From Alphaproteobacteria bacterium (lineage in GTDB: Bacteria > Pseudomonadota > Alphaproteobacteria > CACIAM-22H2): a stretch of DNA of 64,000 nt. The position numbers were made by a program, and so were the translations under genes. The stretch spans positions 310,001 to 374,000 of the forward strand of contig JAFKFM010000008.1 in the NCBI GenBank assembly GCA_017308135.1, in the 5' to 3' direction. A model generated the notes under the pieces. It was not told where the DNA came from and ran no database searches. It was given only the letters and a program-made list of their open reading frames with translations. Below are positions 43,715 through 51,815 of the stretch, piece by piece. How positions within the stretch are numbered: the first letter of the stretch is position 1; the number at the start of each line of letters is the position of its first letter.

Positions 43715-45397
43715 TCATACGCCTCGGCCGGCGAGCGTTTCGCGCCGGCCGAGGAGACCGATCACGATCAAGGGAATGATGGTCGTCAGCACGATGGCGA
43801 CGAAGGCCATCGCCATGCCTAAGCCGACCGAGCCTTGGTCGAATTGCTTCCAAATAAACGTCGCGACGGTCTGCGTACCGACCGGCGCCACCAATGTCGA
43901 TGCGACCAACTCGCGTGTCGCGACGGCGAAGACGAGCAGCATCGCCGTTATCACGCTCGGCGCGATCAATGGCAGCACGATGCGCCGGAACGCGACGAAG
44001 GCGTTCGCGCCCGAGACGCGTGCCGCCGCTTCCAAACTATCGCCGACCTGGACCAGTGCTGCCGTCGCGTAGCGTACCGGCTGCGGCAGCAAAATGCAGG
44101 CATAGGCGAGCAGCAAGATAAGGGGCGTACCATAGGGTGTGAACGGCAAAGCGGGCTGGTTCCAAGCGAGAATCAGCCCGACTGCGACGACCACACCCGG
44201 CAAGGCATGCGGCAGCGCCGTAAGCATATCCAGCGACGCGCGGGCCCGGAATTTCGTCTTCACCACGACATAGGCCGTGCCCAAGCCAAGCGCGCCGGTC
44301 AGCAGCGCCGTCGCGATACCCAGCGTAACGCTGGTGGTCAGCGCGCGCATCGCCCCCGCCCCGTCATTGCCGATCGCCGCGAAATGCTGAAGGCCGAGAT
44401 TGCCGAAGGCGAGTCCGCCCGACACGGTGCGTGACAACGCCGTCGCCAGAATACCGCCCAGCGGGATCAGCGTGGCGACGGTCGCAACGGTCGCGAACAG
44501 CAGCAGGACCGGCACGGTCCAGGCGCCGAGGGCCCGCTTATCTTTGTCCAAAGGTTTGCCGCCGGTCGTGACCCAATTGCCGCGCGCGACGATCGCGCGC
44601 TGGATCAGGAACGCCGCGAGCGATAGCGCCACCAGAATCAGCGAGAAGAACGCCGCGCCCGCCAGATCGATCGGCCAGTCGGCGACGCGATGGTCGATCT
44701 CGGTCACCAGCACGTCGAAGCCGGAGCGGCGTCCCAACGTGGCCGGCGTGCCGTATTCCTCGATCGTCGCGGCGAAGACGAGCAACAGACTCGCCGCCAA
44801 ACCGGGCGTGGCGAGCGGCAATGTCACGCGCCAAAAGGCGCGGCCGGGTGTCGCGCCGAATACGCGCGCGACATCGGCCCAGCGCGCGCCGATCGCTTCG
44901 ACGATCCGCGATACGGCGAAATAGACCAGCGGAAACGTGTGCAGCGCCATGACCAGCGCCATGCCCCAGACCGAAAACAGAAACGGCCCGAGATGGAAGC
45001 CGAAAATCTGCTGGGCATAGCCGCGCGGCTGTAACGTCATCACCCAGCCCAGCGTCGCGATGTAAGGCGGGATCATGAACGGGACGAGCATCGCCACGTC
45101 CCAGAACTTTGCGAAGGGCACGCGAAACAATGCGCGCAAAATCGCCAGCGGCACGGCGATCGCCGCCGCCAGCGCCGAAACTCCCACGCCCAATGCCAGC
45201 GTGTTGAAGGTCAAGCGGATCAGCTTGGGATCGTCGAGCAACTTCGGCAGATGCGCGAAGGGCTTGGCGAGGGAACCTGCCCCGATCTCCGGAAAGATCG
45301 CTTGCAGAACGACGAACGCGACGGGGAGTGCGACGACGAGGCCGAGCCCCGCCGCCGCACTCCAGCCGAACGCGCTGGCGCCGGACGAAACGCTCAC
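43715..45397 (-). CDS. ABC transporter permease, FbpB-type (iron/AEP-like)
   Basis: A 560-residue double permease with about 12 helices formed by two fused binding-protein-dependent permease halves (about 55-260 and 340-550). The EAA loops are VEAIGARWADVARVFGATPGRAFWRVTLPLATP and GDSLEAAARVSGANAFVAFRRIVLPLIAP. This fused form is typical of FbpB/AfuB Fe3+ importers and of some phosphonate importers. The GTG at 45397 overlaps the upstream binding-protein stop (GTGA). It is the last gene of a three-gene unit. Confidence 0.88.
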   Translation of the reverse strand: MSVSSGASAFGWSAAAGLGLVVALPVAFVVLQAIFPEIGAGSLAKPFAHLPKLLDDPKLIRLTFNTLALGVGVSALAAAIAVPLAILRALFRVPFAKFWDVAMLVPFMIPPYIATLGWVMTLQPRGYAQQIFGFHLGPFLFSVWGMALVMALHTFPLVYFAVSRIVEAIGARWADVARVFGATPGRAFWRVTLPLATPGLAASLLLVFAATIEEYGTPATLGRRSGFDVLVTEIDHRVADWPIDLAGAAFFSLILVALSLAAFLIQRAIVARGNWVTTGGKPLDKDKRALGAWTVPVLLLFATVATVATLIPLGGILATALSRTVSGGLAFGNLGLQHFAAIGNDGAGAMRALTTSVTLGIATALLTGALGLGTAYVVVKTKFRARASLDMLTALPHALPGVVVAVGLILAWNQPALPFTPYGTPLILLLAYACILLPQPVRYATAALVQVGDSLEAAARVSGANAFVAFRRIVLPLIAPSVITAMLLVFAVATRELVASTLVAPVGTQTVATFIWKQFDQGSVGLGMAMAFVAIVLTTIIPLIVIGLLGRRETLAGRGV

Positions 45398-46335
45398 TTC
45401 GCGAAGTTCTTGGCGAAGTCCTTGAGGATTTCGTCGCGGCGGCGATACGTCGCTTCGACGTCGAACTCGAGCAGTTTCAGATCGCGCATCAGCGGCCGGT
45501 TGGCGGCGATGTCCGCGCGCGCGGGGATCAGATACGTATCCGCGACCAGCTTTTGGCCTTCGTCGGACAGCATATAGTCGATGAAAGCTTTCGCTTCCGT
45601 TTGGTTCTTCGACCATTTGAGGATCATCGCCGGGCGCGGGGCGATCACCGTGCCCGAAGCCGGGAAGATCACGTCGATCGTTTCGCCCTTCGCCTTGGCG
45701 GCGAGCGAGATGTAGTCGACCGCGCCGAACACCGCGGCTTTGGCGCCCTGCATCACCGGGTTCAGCGCGTCGGCATTGGCGCCCGCGACGATGGCACCGT
45801 TCGCGGCGAGGTTCTTGAACAGATCGGGCGCATGCGCCTGCAACGCCGCGACGAGTTCGAAGGACGAGCCCGATTGCGCGGGATCCGGCAGATTGACCAG
45901 ATCCTTATAAGCGGGCTTCGTAAGATCGGCCCATTCGGCGGGTTTGGGCGTCTTGCTGCCGGGATTCCAGGCGATACCGAGCGCCGAGACGCCTTGCGCG
46001 ACGGCCGTCTCGGTCTTCAGGAACGCAGGCACCGTCGTCGCGTTCGGGCTCGTATAGGCGAGCAATCGGTCGCGCTTGGCGAAGTCGGTCGCCGTGTCCC
46101 ACGAAGCGGAGATCAGCACGTCGACGACCGGGTTCGCCGCCTCGGCTTCGATGCGCGCCATGATGCGCCCCGTCGTCGCCTGGAATGTCTTCACCTTGAT
46201 GCCGGTCTTCTTGGTGAAGCCTTCGGCCATCTTGTCGATCAAGCTGCCGGGCCCGGCGGTGTAGACCGTGATATCCGCGAGCGCGGGGTTGGCCGCGAAC
46301 AACAGCGCGCCGGCGAAAAGGATTTTCCGGATCAT
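45394..46335 (-). CDS. ABC transporter substrate-binding protein (Fe3+/phosphonate type)
   Basis: Periplasmic binding protein of 313 residues. A signal peptide ends near ANPALA-20. It opens DITVYTAGPGSLIDKMAEGFTKKTGIKV, then VDVLISASWDTATDFAKRDRLLAY, NLPDPAQSGSSFELVAAL and SDEGQKLVADTYLIPAR, as in FbpA-like and 2-aminoethylphosphonate-binding proteins. The twin Tyr ligands of FbpA are not clear, so iron is only one option. The ATG at 46335 has GGAGAAG upstream. It lies 20 bp after the ATPase gene. Confidence 0.87.
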   Translation of the reverse strand: MIRKILFAGALLFAANPALADITVYTAGPGSLIDKMAEGFTKKTGIKVKTFQATTGRIMARIEAEAANPVVDVLISASWDTATDFAKRDRLLAYTSPNATTVPAFLKTETAVAQGVSALGIAWNPGSKTPKPAEWADLTKPAYKDLVNLPDPAQSGSSFELVAALQAHAPDLFKNLAANGAIVAGANADALNPVMQGAKAAVFGAVDYISLAAKAKGETIDVIFPASGTVIAPRPAMILKWSKNQTEAKAFIDYMLSDEGQKLVADTYLIPARADIAANRPLMRDLKLLEFDVEATYRRRDEILKDFAKNFAK

Positions 46336-46355
46336 CGTCTTCTCCTTGATTGAAA

Positions 46356-47432
46356 TCATTCGGCGAACCAGCGCAACGCCGCCGGATCGATATGCAGCGC
46401 CACTTCCGCGCCGATCGCGGCGCGCGCTGGCGCCACGAACGACAGATCGAATCCGGTTTCGGCCGGGCCGACGCGCAAGGTCGTGAAATGCCCGTCGCCG
46501 CGGAACACCGATGCACGTGCCTGGCCTTGCAGATTCAATGGCCCCTCGCCCAGCCGCACGTCGCGCGAAGGGATCAGCACGCGACGCGGGTTCGCGATCG
46601 GCGGTTCGGGCAAGCGGATATCGGTGCCCGCCAAGCGCCAAGCGGCCCCGCTTTGGGTGACGGCGACGACGGCACCCACGCGCAGGAACTCTGCGACGGC
46701 GGCGCTGCCGGGTTGATCGACCAGATCTTCGGGCGGTGCGAGTTGTTCGATCTTTCCGCCGCGCATCACCGCGACTTCGTGGGCGAGCGAGAACGCCTCG
46801 CTTTGGTCGTGGGTCACGTAAAGCGCGGTAAGCCCCAATTGCGCCACGAGCGACGCAAGCTCGCCGACCATCGTTTCGCGCAGCTCACGATCAAGATTCG
46901 ACAACGGCTCGTCGAACAGCACGAGATCGGGTTCGGCGACGATGGCGCGCGCGATCGCCACGCGCTGCTGCTGGCCGCCCGACATATCGGATACGCGTCG
47001 CTCGGCATAAGCCGACAAGCCCACGCGCGCCAATGCCGCCTTGACGCGCGCGTCGCGCTCCGCCCGCCCAACCTTGCGCATCTCCAGCGGAAACGCCACG
47101 TTGCCCGCGACCGGCAGATGCGGCCACAGCGCGTAGTCCTGGAAAACCATGCTGAGATTGCGCCGCTCGGGCGGCACGAACGCGCCGGTCGCGGCATCGG
47201 CGACGGGCGTGCCGGCGAACAGAATGCGGCCTTGCGTCGGCGCCAATAGACCGGCGATCAAGCGCAGCAACGTCGTCTTGCCGCAGCCCGAGGGACCGAG
47301 CAGCGCCATCGTTTTCCCGCGCTTGAGACCGAGATTGATCTCGCCCAAAGCTGCGCCGCCGCCCGGATAGGCGAAGCGCAAGTTCCGAATCGAAACCGCG
47401 TCGATCGAAGTATCGTTGGCTTTGTGAATCAC
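46356..47432 (-). CDS. ABC transporter ATP-binding protein, FbpC/PotA type
   Basis: A 358-residue ATPase. Walker A is GPSGCGKTT, the Q-loop MVFQDYALWPHL, the signature SDMSGGQQQRVAIARA, Walker B DLVLFDEPLSNLD and the switch VTHDQSEAF. The C-terminal TOBE-like part (about 250-358) is present. The GTG start at 47432 is the first reasonable start; no in-frame ATG fits before the ATPase core. It is the first gene of the ATPase-SBP-permease unit. Confidence 0.9.
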   Translation of the reverse strand: MIHKANDTSIDAVSIRNLRFAYPGGGAALGEINLGLKRGKTMALLGPSGCGKTTLLRLIAGLLAPTQGRILFAGTPVADAATGAFVPPERRNLSMVFQDYALWPHLPVAGNVAFPLEMRKVGRAERDARVKAALARVGLSAYAERRVSDMSGGQQQRVAIARAIVAEPDLVLFDEPLSNLDRELRETMVGELASLVAQLGLTALYVTHDQSEAFSLAHEVAVMRGGKIEQLAPPEDLVDQPGSAAVAEFLRVGAVVAVTQSGAAWRLAGTDIRLPEPPIANPRRVLIPSRDVRLGEGPLNLQGQARASVFRGDGHFTTLRVGPAETGFDLSFVAPARAAIGAEVALHIDPAALRWFAE

Positions 47433-47494
47433 TTTTCGTCCGTCGATTGCAACGGACGCTAAGGCGGTTACGTGACGCTTGCGCGTCGAGTTTG

Positions 47495-48565
47495 TTACGA
47501 TCCGGCGACAGCCGTCCGGCCATTCGCGATCACGCGATGGATATAACGCAGCTTCTCCACGACCGCTTGCGGGATCACGAAAGGATAGAGATCGGGAACG
47601 CCCATCGTGCGATTGAGGCTGTTGATCGCGTAGGTCAACGGCAGCCAAACCGCGAGCAGCGCATCGACGTTGCGCGCGCGATAGGGATCGAACGCGACCT
47701 TGGTCTCGACGCCCGCCTCGTCGCCCACTTCGGGATTGACGCTGACGCCGAAGGCGCCCGCCATCTCTAGCGCGTCGACGATGTGCAGATAATGGGTCCA
47801 GGTCTCGGCCCAATCCTCCCACGGATGCATGGTGGCGTACGCGCTGACGAAGTTTTCACGCCAATCCTCCGGCGCGCCCTCGCCGTAATGACGCGCCAGC
47901 GCCGCCCGGTAATCGGCGCGCTCGTCGCCGAACAACGCGCGGAAACTGTCGAGTTCGTCGCGATCGCGCACGAGTTTATCCCAATAATAATGGCCGATCT
48001 CGTGCCTGAAATGGCCGAGCAGCGTGCGATAGAGTTCGCCCATCGACGCGCGCGCCGCTTCGCGCTGCGCGTCGTCGGCCTCCTTCAGCGCGATGGTGAT
48101 GACGCCGTTGTCGTGGCCGGTCAGCACATGCGGGCCGTCGGGCGGATCGGCGAGAAAATCGAACACCAGCGGGCCGGGTTCGCCGCTGGCCAAGGTCGGA
48201 TGCGGCAGGCCGAGGCGGATCAACGAATAGATCAAGCGCCGTTTCGCCCCTTCGATCTTCAACCAGTTCTGGCGATTCTCCGGCAGCGAGATATCGGGGA
48301 TGATCCGGTTATGCCGGCACGCCGCGCAAAATTCCTGCCCCTCCGCGACATCGACCATCCAATTGCAGCCCCTCTCCTCCCAATTGCGGCAGAAGCGATA
48401 GCGCGAGTCCGGTCGCGCGAGCGCGATCCATTCCGCACCCTCCGCCTCGACCGCGCTGAGCACGCCCGCATCGGGCAGATAGCCGAGCGTATGGCCGCAA
48501 CGCTCGCACAGCGTGTTTTCGAAGTAGAGTCGCTGCGCGCAAGACTGGCACTGGAAAATCTGCAT
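47495..48565 (-). CDS. Zinc-ribbon-containing putative zinc metallopeptidase (COG4307-like)
   Basis: A 356-residue cytoplasmic protein. The N-terminus has two cysteine clusters (C6, C9, C20, C23 and C59, C67, C80, C83) consistent with zinc ribbons. The catalytic-type H188-E-I-G-H192 occurs in GHFRHEIGHYYWDKL, with a further conserved stretch MHPWEDWAETWTHYLHIVDALE that may supply the third ligand. Members are widespread but uncharacterised. The start MQIFQCQSC at 48565 places the first cysteines at the N-terminus. Confidence 0.8.
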   Translation of the reverse strand: MQIFQCQSCAQRLYFENTLCERCGHTLGYLPDAGVLSAVEAEGAEWIALARPDSRYRFCRNWEERGCNWMVDVAEGQEFCAACRHNRIIPDISLPENRQNWLKIEGAKRRLIYSLIRLGLPHPTLASGEPGPLVFDFLADPPDGPHVLTGHDNGVITIALKEADDAQREAARASMGELYRTLLGHFRHEIGHYYWDKLVRDRDELDSFRALFGDERADYRAALARHYGEGAPEDWRENFVSAYATMHPWEDWAETWTHYLHIVDALEMAGAFGVSVNPEVGDEAGVETKVAFDPYRARNVDALLAVWLPLTYAINSLNRTMGVPDLYPFVIPQAVVEKLRYIHRVIANGRTAVAGS

Positions 48566-48710
48566 AAAAATTCGTCCGATCGATGGGTTCGCGCCATCAT
48601 GCGCCCCGCGCGGCACGGTTCCTACCGGGAAACTCTACGCGCTCCGCGGTCTTGAAAATTCCGCCCGAAAACATAGGTTAGACGCTTCGCGTGTGCGATC
48701 GGAGACGATG

Positions 48711-49580
48711 ATGGAAAAGCAAGTGCTCGGCGGGTTCGGCAATGATCGCGGCCATTGGGTCGGCGACGGATTCCCGGTGCGCTCGCTCTTCTCCTACGAC
48801 CGCTTCGGCGAGCATATCAGCCCGTTCCTGCTGCTCGACTATGCCGGCCCGCATCGTTTCGAACCGACCAATGCGCGCCGCGGCGTGGGCGAACATCCGC
48901 ATCGCGGTTTCGAAACGGTAACCATCGTCTACGAAGGCGAGGTCGAGCATCGCGATTCCGCCGGTCATGGCGGGATCATCGGTCCCGGCGACGTGCAATG
49001 GATGACCGCCGCGGGCGGCATCGTGCACGAGGAATATCATGCGCCTTCCTTCGCGCGCAGCGGCGGGCCGTTCCGTATGATCCAGCTTTGGGTCAATCTG
49101 CCCGCCAAGGACAAGATGGCCCCGGCCGGCTATCAAGGCATCCTCGCCGCCGATATCCCGACCGTGCCCCTCGCCGACGGCAAAGCGCCGGTGCGAATCA
49201 TCGCGGGCGAATTGAACGGCGCGCGCGGCCCCGCCAAGACCTTCACGCCGGTCAATGTCTGGGACATGAAGATCGCCGCCGGCACGGAAGTGTCGCTGCC
49301 CTTGCCCGACGGGCATACGACGATGCTGATCGGCTTGGGCGGCACGGTCGTGGTCGCGGGCGAACACGAATTGCGCGAAGCCAAGGGCATGCTGCTGAGC
49401 CTTGACGGCGATACGGCGACGATCCGCGCCAAGGACGATGCGATGCTGCTGGTGCTGACCGGCACGCCGCTGGGCGAGCCGATCGTCGGCTATGGCCCGT
49501 TCGTGATGAACAGCGAAGCCGAGATCCGCCAAGCGATCGACGATTTCAACAGCGGCCGTTTCGTTCAACCCGCCGCTTGA
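48711..49580 (+). CDS. Pirin family protein
   Basis: A 289-residue bicupin. The N-terminal cupin metal ligands lie in GVGEHPHRGFETVTIVYEGEVEHRDSAGHGG (two His, one more His and a Glu nearby), and GDVQWMTAAGGIVHEEYH is the pirin signature. The C-terminal cupin begins near FTPVNVWDMKI. Bacterial pirins have been linked to quercetin dioxygenase activity and to redox control of central metabolism. ATG 48711 gives better spacing to GGAG than ATG 48708. Confidence 0.92.
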   Translation: MEKQVLGGFGNDRGHWVGDGFPVRSLFSYDRFGEHISPFLLLDYAGPHRFEPTNARRGVGEHPHRGFETVTIVYEGEVEHRDSAGHGGIIGPGDVQWMTAAGGIVHEEYHAPSFARSGGPFRMIQLWVNLPAKDKMAPAGYQGILAADIPTVPLADGKAPVRIIAGELNGARGPAKTFTPVNVWDMKIAAGTEVSLPLPDGHTTMLIGLGGTVVVAGEHELREAKGMLLSLDGDTATIRAKDDAMLLVLTGTPLGEPIVGYGPFVMNSEAEIRQAIDDFNSGRFVQPAA

Positions 49581-49591
49581 GGACGCAAGCC

Positions 49592-49891
49592 ATGGCCGCG
49601 CGCACGCCCGCCGACGTGATCGACAATCCCGAACGCCATCGCTTCGAATTGCCGCTCGACGGCGGCGACGTCGCCGCCGCCTATTACAAGCCCGATGACG
49701 ACGACCATTTGATCTTGACGCATACGGTCGTGCCGCCCGCGCACGAAGGCAAAGGCTACGCCTCGATCCTGGCGCGCGGCGTGTTCGATACGGCGCGCAA
49801 ACGCGGCATCAAATTCGTCGTCAAATGCCCGTATATGGCGGCGTGGTACGCTAAACACCCGGATTACGCGGATGTGGTCGCGGCTTTATAG
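49592..49891 (+). CDS. GNAT-family N-acetyltransferase (YjdJ-like, short)
   Basis: A 99-residue minimal GNAT: RHRFELPLDGGDVAAAYYK, LILTHTVVPPAHEGKGYASILARGVFDTARKRGIKF and CPYMAAWYAKHPDYADVV. The acetyl-CoA loop reads HEGKGYA. The compact form lacks the first strands of the full fold and is common in the YjdJ/Gtn1-like group. It lies 11 bp after the pirin gene and ends one base from the convergent HNH gene. Confidence 0.88.
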   Translation: MAARTPADVIDNPERHRFELPLDGGDVAAAYYKPDDDDHLILTHTVVPPAHEGKGYASILARGVFDTARKRGIKFVVKCPYMAAWYAKHPDYADVVAAL

Positions 49892-50791
49892 CTATTGCTT
49901 GAAACAGTACTCACGATGCCACGCTAAGAATCTCGGATGGGGCCGATCACCTACCCGCTTAGGTGAATGCGCATGCATGGATTTATTGACGAAGCTACGG
50001 ACACTCTCAATATCGTTCACTTGTCTTGAAATTAAAATCTCAAGATTATCCGACAGGCTGATCAACCCGCGGTCGAACATCCAATGCGCTGTTCCAGAAA
50101 GTGCGATCCCATTCTGTAGCACGTCGGGCCCATTGCATTCGACCGGTCGAATATGTGCAGCCGCAACTTCGGCCCGCCCGCCGCCATTGATGAGTTTAAG
50201 GCCTGTTACGGCACAACGCTCGTCATAGGCCCGCAAAACCAACTTTCGAAAGACCTTATCGCGGACAGGTCGGGTCGTTAACTGAAGAATGCGTTCCCTA
50301 TCCTGTTCGAAAGCAAATGGCGCTTGTCCTTCTTGCAATTGCAACACGGGCTCTTGAATTCCAATTCGAGGCAGCAATGGTGCTTGATCGTCGATTCCGC
50401 GCTCGACGATACGCAAAAAGTCTTGAGTGGATATTGGCCGGACAGCGGATTGTGCCCGCCCGGATAGCCTGCCCTCTTCGTTGAGCAATCCGCGCTCGAT
50501 CGGTCGACCGCCATCGTTAAACGATACAGAATTTGCGAATTCGAGATACGATCCAGGTTCAATGATCGCCAAATACATATCCGACGCATTCGGATCAGGG
50601 ATGACTTGTTGAACTCGTGCGATGGCGAAATAGCCACGTGTTCCGGCTACTTTTGATGGCTCTAAATAGACGACCCAATCGCCAATACAAGCCTCAACCC
50701 GTTTCAAATATTGTTTTGGAAATTGATATCGCTCCGCCGGCGCATCGTCGTAGACGGAATCAGACCGATGAATGAAAACCCCATAACTCAT
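49892..50791 (-). CDS. HNH endonuclease with N-terminal PUA/SRA-like domain
   Basis: A 299-residue protein. The C-terminal HNH motif is CAVTGLKL ... AAAHIRPVECNGPDVLQNGIALSGTAHWMFDRGL (H213, N227, H236). The N-terminal 100 residues (FPKQYLKRVEACIGDWVVYLEP, GYFAIARVQQV, MYLAIIEPG) suggest a PUA/EVE- or SRA-like base-reading fold, as in modification-dependent restriction enzymes; this fold call is tentative. Codons end in A/T more often than in neighbours, and the gene sits between a GNAT gene and tRNA-Ser, which suggests acquisition. No methyltransferase partner is seen. Confidence 0.82.
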   Translation of the reverse strand: MSYGVFIHRSDSVYDDAPAERYQFPKQYLKRVEACIGDWVVYLEPSKVAGTRGYFAIARVQQVIPDPNASDMYLAIIEPGSYLEFANSVSFNDGGRPIERGLLNEEGRLSGRAQSAVRPISTQDFLRIVERGIDDQAPLLPRIGIQEPVLQLQEGQAPFAFEQDRERILQLTTRPVRDKVFRKLVLRAYDERCAVTGLKLINGGGRAEVAAAHIRPVECNGPDVLQNGIALSGTAHWMFDRGLISLSDNLEILISRQVNDIESVRSFVNKSMHAHSPKRVGDRPHPRFLAWHREYCFKQ

Positions 50792-50880
50792 TAGAAGATG
50801 CTAGCCCGACGCTCACGCCACATCGGAGAACTTTATTCTCATTTCCTGATTCATCATCTGCGGCGAGTTCGAAGTTACCT

Positions 50881-51073
50881 GCGGAGGGGATGGGATTGAA
50901 AATCCGCGCTGATGGCGCGGATTTTTCCTCGCTGTACTCGGACTTCGCTGACGCTCCGCGCCGTTCGCGTTGCGAACGGCCGAACCAAGGGTTCGTTCAC
51001 CGCACCCCCAACAGCATTACGCCTGGACCTCCCGATTGGGAGGCCCAGGCGTAATGGCGGAGGGGATGGGATT
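50881..51073. repeat. tRNA-Ser-associated repeat element, copy B
   Basis: Counterpart of 5777-5960. GCGGAGGGGATGGGATT occurs exactly at 50881-50897 and again at the 3' end of tRNA-Ser(GCU) (51057-51073), 176 bp apart. The interior (50890-51009) matches copy A at about 88%, including a bidirectional-terminator-like palindrome (AAAATCCGCGC/GCGCGGATTTTT) and CGAACC-AAG-GGTTCG, whose loop differs from copy A (TTG) while the stem is kept. A 9-bp stem GCCGTTCGC/GCGAACGGC also occurs here. Confidence 0.75.
51015..51056 (-). terminator. Long hairpin abutting the 3' end of tRNA-Ser(GCU)
   Basis: CATTACGCCTGG pairs perfectly with CCAGGCGTAATG (12 bp). After a 1x1 mismatch, CCTCCC pairs with GGGAGG around a GATT loop. 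The geometry equals that of the hairpin after tRNA-Ser(UGA) but the sequence is unrelated. No U-tract follows. Confidence 0.6.
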
Positions 51074-51146
51074 CGAACCCACGATACCGGTTTCCCAGTA
51101 TAACAGTTTAGCAAACTGCCGCCTTCAGCCACTCGGCCACCCCTCC
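51055..51146 (-). tRNA. tRNA-Ser (anticodon GCU)
   Basis: Ninety-two nucleotides with encoded CCA. Acceptor GGAGGGG/CCCCTCC, D-arm TGGCCGAGTGGCTGAAGGC, anticodon arm CAGTTTGCTAAACTG with GCT, a class II variable arm and the T-arm ATGGGTTCGAATCCCAT-type stem. The acceptor stem and discriminator G are shared with tRNA-Ser(UGA). Confidence 0.97.
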
Positions 51147-51470
51147 GCCGGGAGTGGGTTAACACGGCATATGCGGGACCGCTTCTAGGGCCCCGCCCCC
51201 GGCCTGTCAACGTAAGCGGATCATTGGGGATTTTTCGGATTTCGTGCTCCGCCCGGCACGTTGGATCGTTGCTTCTTTGCAACATCCGTCAAATCCTGAA
51301 TCAGTTGAATCAAAATACCGAACAAGTTTTAGGGATCGTTAACCAATGCGGCGCATCTTATCCACACGCAGCCCGCACTGGGTTGCCCGAATTGGATGGA
51401 TCGGAAACCCGTCTTCGGACCTGTCAAAAAACGTTCGGCGCAAGCCGGAAAGACCAGAGGAGCCAAAGAG
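51147..51470. other. Intergenic region between tRNA-Ser(GCU) and a small ORF
   Basis: 324 bp with no convincing gene. The stretch 51220-51350 is relatively AT-rich (TTTTTCGGATTT, GAATCAAAATACCG) and probably holds the tRNA promoter on the minus strand and the promoter of the 51471 gene on the plus strand. No strong repeats or hairpins were recognised. Confidence 0.4.
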
Positions 51471-51701
51471 ATGTCCCAACAACTGAGCCGCCACGTGATC
51501 GACACCCTGCTCGATCTGGTCGACAACAAGTTGACCGCGATGGACGTGATCGACCGCGAAGACACCCGTATCCATTCGGTCCTGGAAGTCGCCAAGCGCG
51601 AGCTGGTCGCGATCCGGGGCCCGGCCCTGCCGCGCCGCACGTTGCGCCCGCGCAACAGCATCCGCCCGATGCACCCGGCCGCGAACATCCAGGCCGCCTA
51701 A
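51471..51701 (+). CDS. Small protein, unknown
   Basis: A 76-residue protein. The first half is amphipathic-helical (QQLSRHVIDTLLDLVDNKLTAMDVIDR), and the second half is basic and Pro/Arg-rich (PRRTLRPRNSIRPMHPAAN). There is no membrane segment or cysteine. A purine-rich AGGAGCCAAAGAG precedes the ATG. The strong codon bias and ribosome site support translation; no family is recognised. Confidence 0.55.
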   Translation: MSQQLSRHVIDTLLDLVDNKLTAMDVIDREDTRIHSVLEVAKRELVAIRGPALPRRTLRPRNSIRPMHPAANIQAA

Positions 51702-51815
51702 CGGCGCCTAAATCAGCTGTTTAAGGGCGCGGGCGCCAATGGCCCCGCGCCCTTTGCGTTTGGGGCGACAAGTCGTTAGCGTGCGCGGCCACGTTTTCGA
51801 CGGGAATTCGAGTCT

